DNA from: an uncultured Phycisphaerales bacterium
GTDB lineage: Bacteria; Planctomycetota; Phycisphaerae; Phycisphaerales; UBA1924
Reading direction: 5' to 3'
Length of the DNA: 64,000 bases
Assembly (NCBI GenBank): GCA_937871915.1
Contig: CALMPG010000075.1
Location: 37,614 to 101,613 of the forward strand
The notes under the pieces are model-generated. The model did no database searches. It was not told the origin of the DNA and worked only from the letters and a program-made list of their open reading frames with translations. The translations under genes and the position numbers were made by a program. The number at the start of each line of letters is the position of its first letter. The first letter of the stretch is position 1. Shown here one piece after another: positions 63,835-64,000 of the stretch.

Positions 63835-64000
63835 TCAGTCGGCCGGGTCACCGGCGGGCTTCTCCCGCAGGGCGTGGTACTCGGTCATGGCGTCCAGGTG
63901 GGCCGCTGGGGTGGCGGGGTAGGACCGCTTGGTGTGGCCCCGGTTGCACCGCTCGACGATGCCGCGCTCGCGGAGGAAGGCCACGGCGGTGGCGACCTGG
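63835..64000 (-). CDS. C-terminal fragment of a winged-helix-like protein (5' truncated)
   Basis: The minus-strand frame is open from the window edge to TGA at 63835-63837, giving 54 residues: VATAVAFLRERGIVERC, then GHTKRSYPATPAAHLD. It reads like the recognition helix and wing of a small DNA-binding domain, then an acidic tail. The N-terminus lies outside the window. Confidence 0.55.
   Translation of the reverse strand, partial: QVATAVAFLRERGIVERCNRGHTKRSYPATPAAHLDAMTEYHALREKPAGDPAD

Noticed and set aside
37883..64000. att repeat of tRNA-Asn 3' end marking the right border of an island
   Set aside because: No second copy of the tRNA 3' end was found in the window by eye; the right border may lie outside.

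Overview
The window looks like a GC-rich planctomycete chromosome, most likely class Phycisphaerae. The clues are a GspGHIJK-type pseudopilin cluster with a giant last subunit, an ECF sigma factor paired with a Ser/Thr kinase carrying WD40 repeats, a secreted tricorn-like protease, the C-terminal double EF-hand tag (VQDIFDFLN...WLAGC) on two exported proteins, and cysteine-lacking forms of S4 and L31. All assignments come from reading the translated sequence; no database search was run.

Layout. 1-11022: tightly overlapping pseudopilin operon, with its first gene cut by the window edge. 11112-17143: tRNA-Pro(UGG), then an ECF sigma/kinase pair bracketed by a 12-bp repeat of the tRNA 3' end, then small conserved genes and a VOC protein. 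17310-25751: tricorn-like protease, five-haem cytochrome, and the purF-mqnD pair. 26164-37680: housekeeping block with rpsD, a PpiD/SurA-like anchored protein, a SpoIIE-type phosphatase, a B12-binding/MeaB GTPase fusion, a class I glutamine amidotransferase, a DUF4340 protein, metH and rpmE. 37883-37954: tRNA-Asn(GUU).

From tRNA-Asn to the right edge the content is accessory. It starts with an AAA_13/RloC-like ATPase and a RecB/RNase H-type nuclease. Next is a serine recombinase cassette (small protein, DUF2924, recombinase, HTH protein) that leads into an unrecognised two-gene cargo. Then comes a plasmid/phage-like module: sigma-like factor, prim-pol/helicase, ParB-methyltransferase fusion, terminase-small-subunit-like HTH protein, three tandem zinc-ribbon paralogues, a lipoprotein and a membrane protein. 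It ends with DUF3800, a tagged M23 peptidase, a PD-(D/E)XK/DUF4268 protein, a NERD protein and a winged-helix-like fragment. No capsid, portal, large terminase or conjugation gene is visible, so this reads as an integrative element or defence island rather than a complete prophage.

The best candidates for undescribed biology are the two-gene cargo at 45458-47837, the 5.4-kb unit around it bounded by an 11-bp repeat, the three intergenic copies of a GCGTAG-TATC motif, the zinc-ribbon paralogue array, and the AAA ATPase with a possible RloC-like C-terminal triad.
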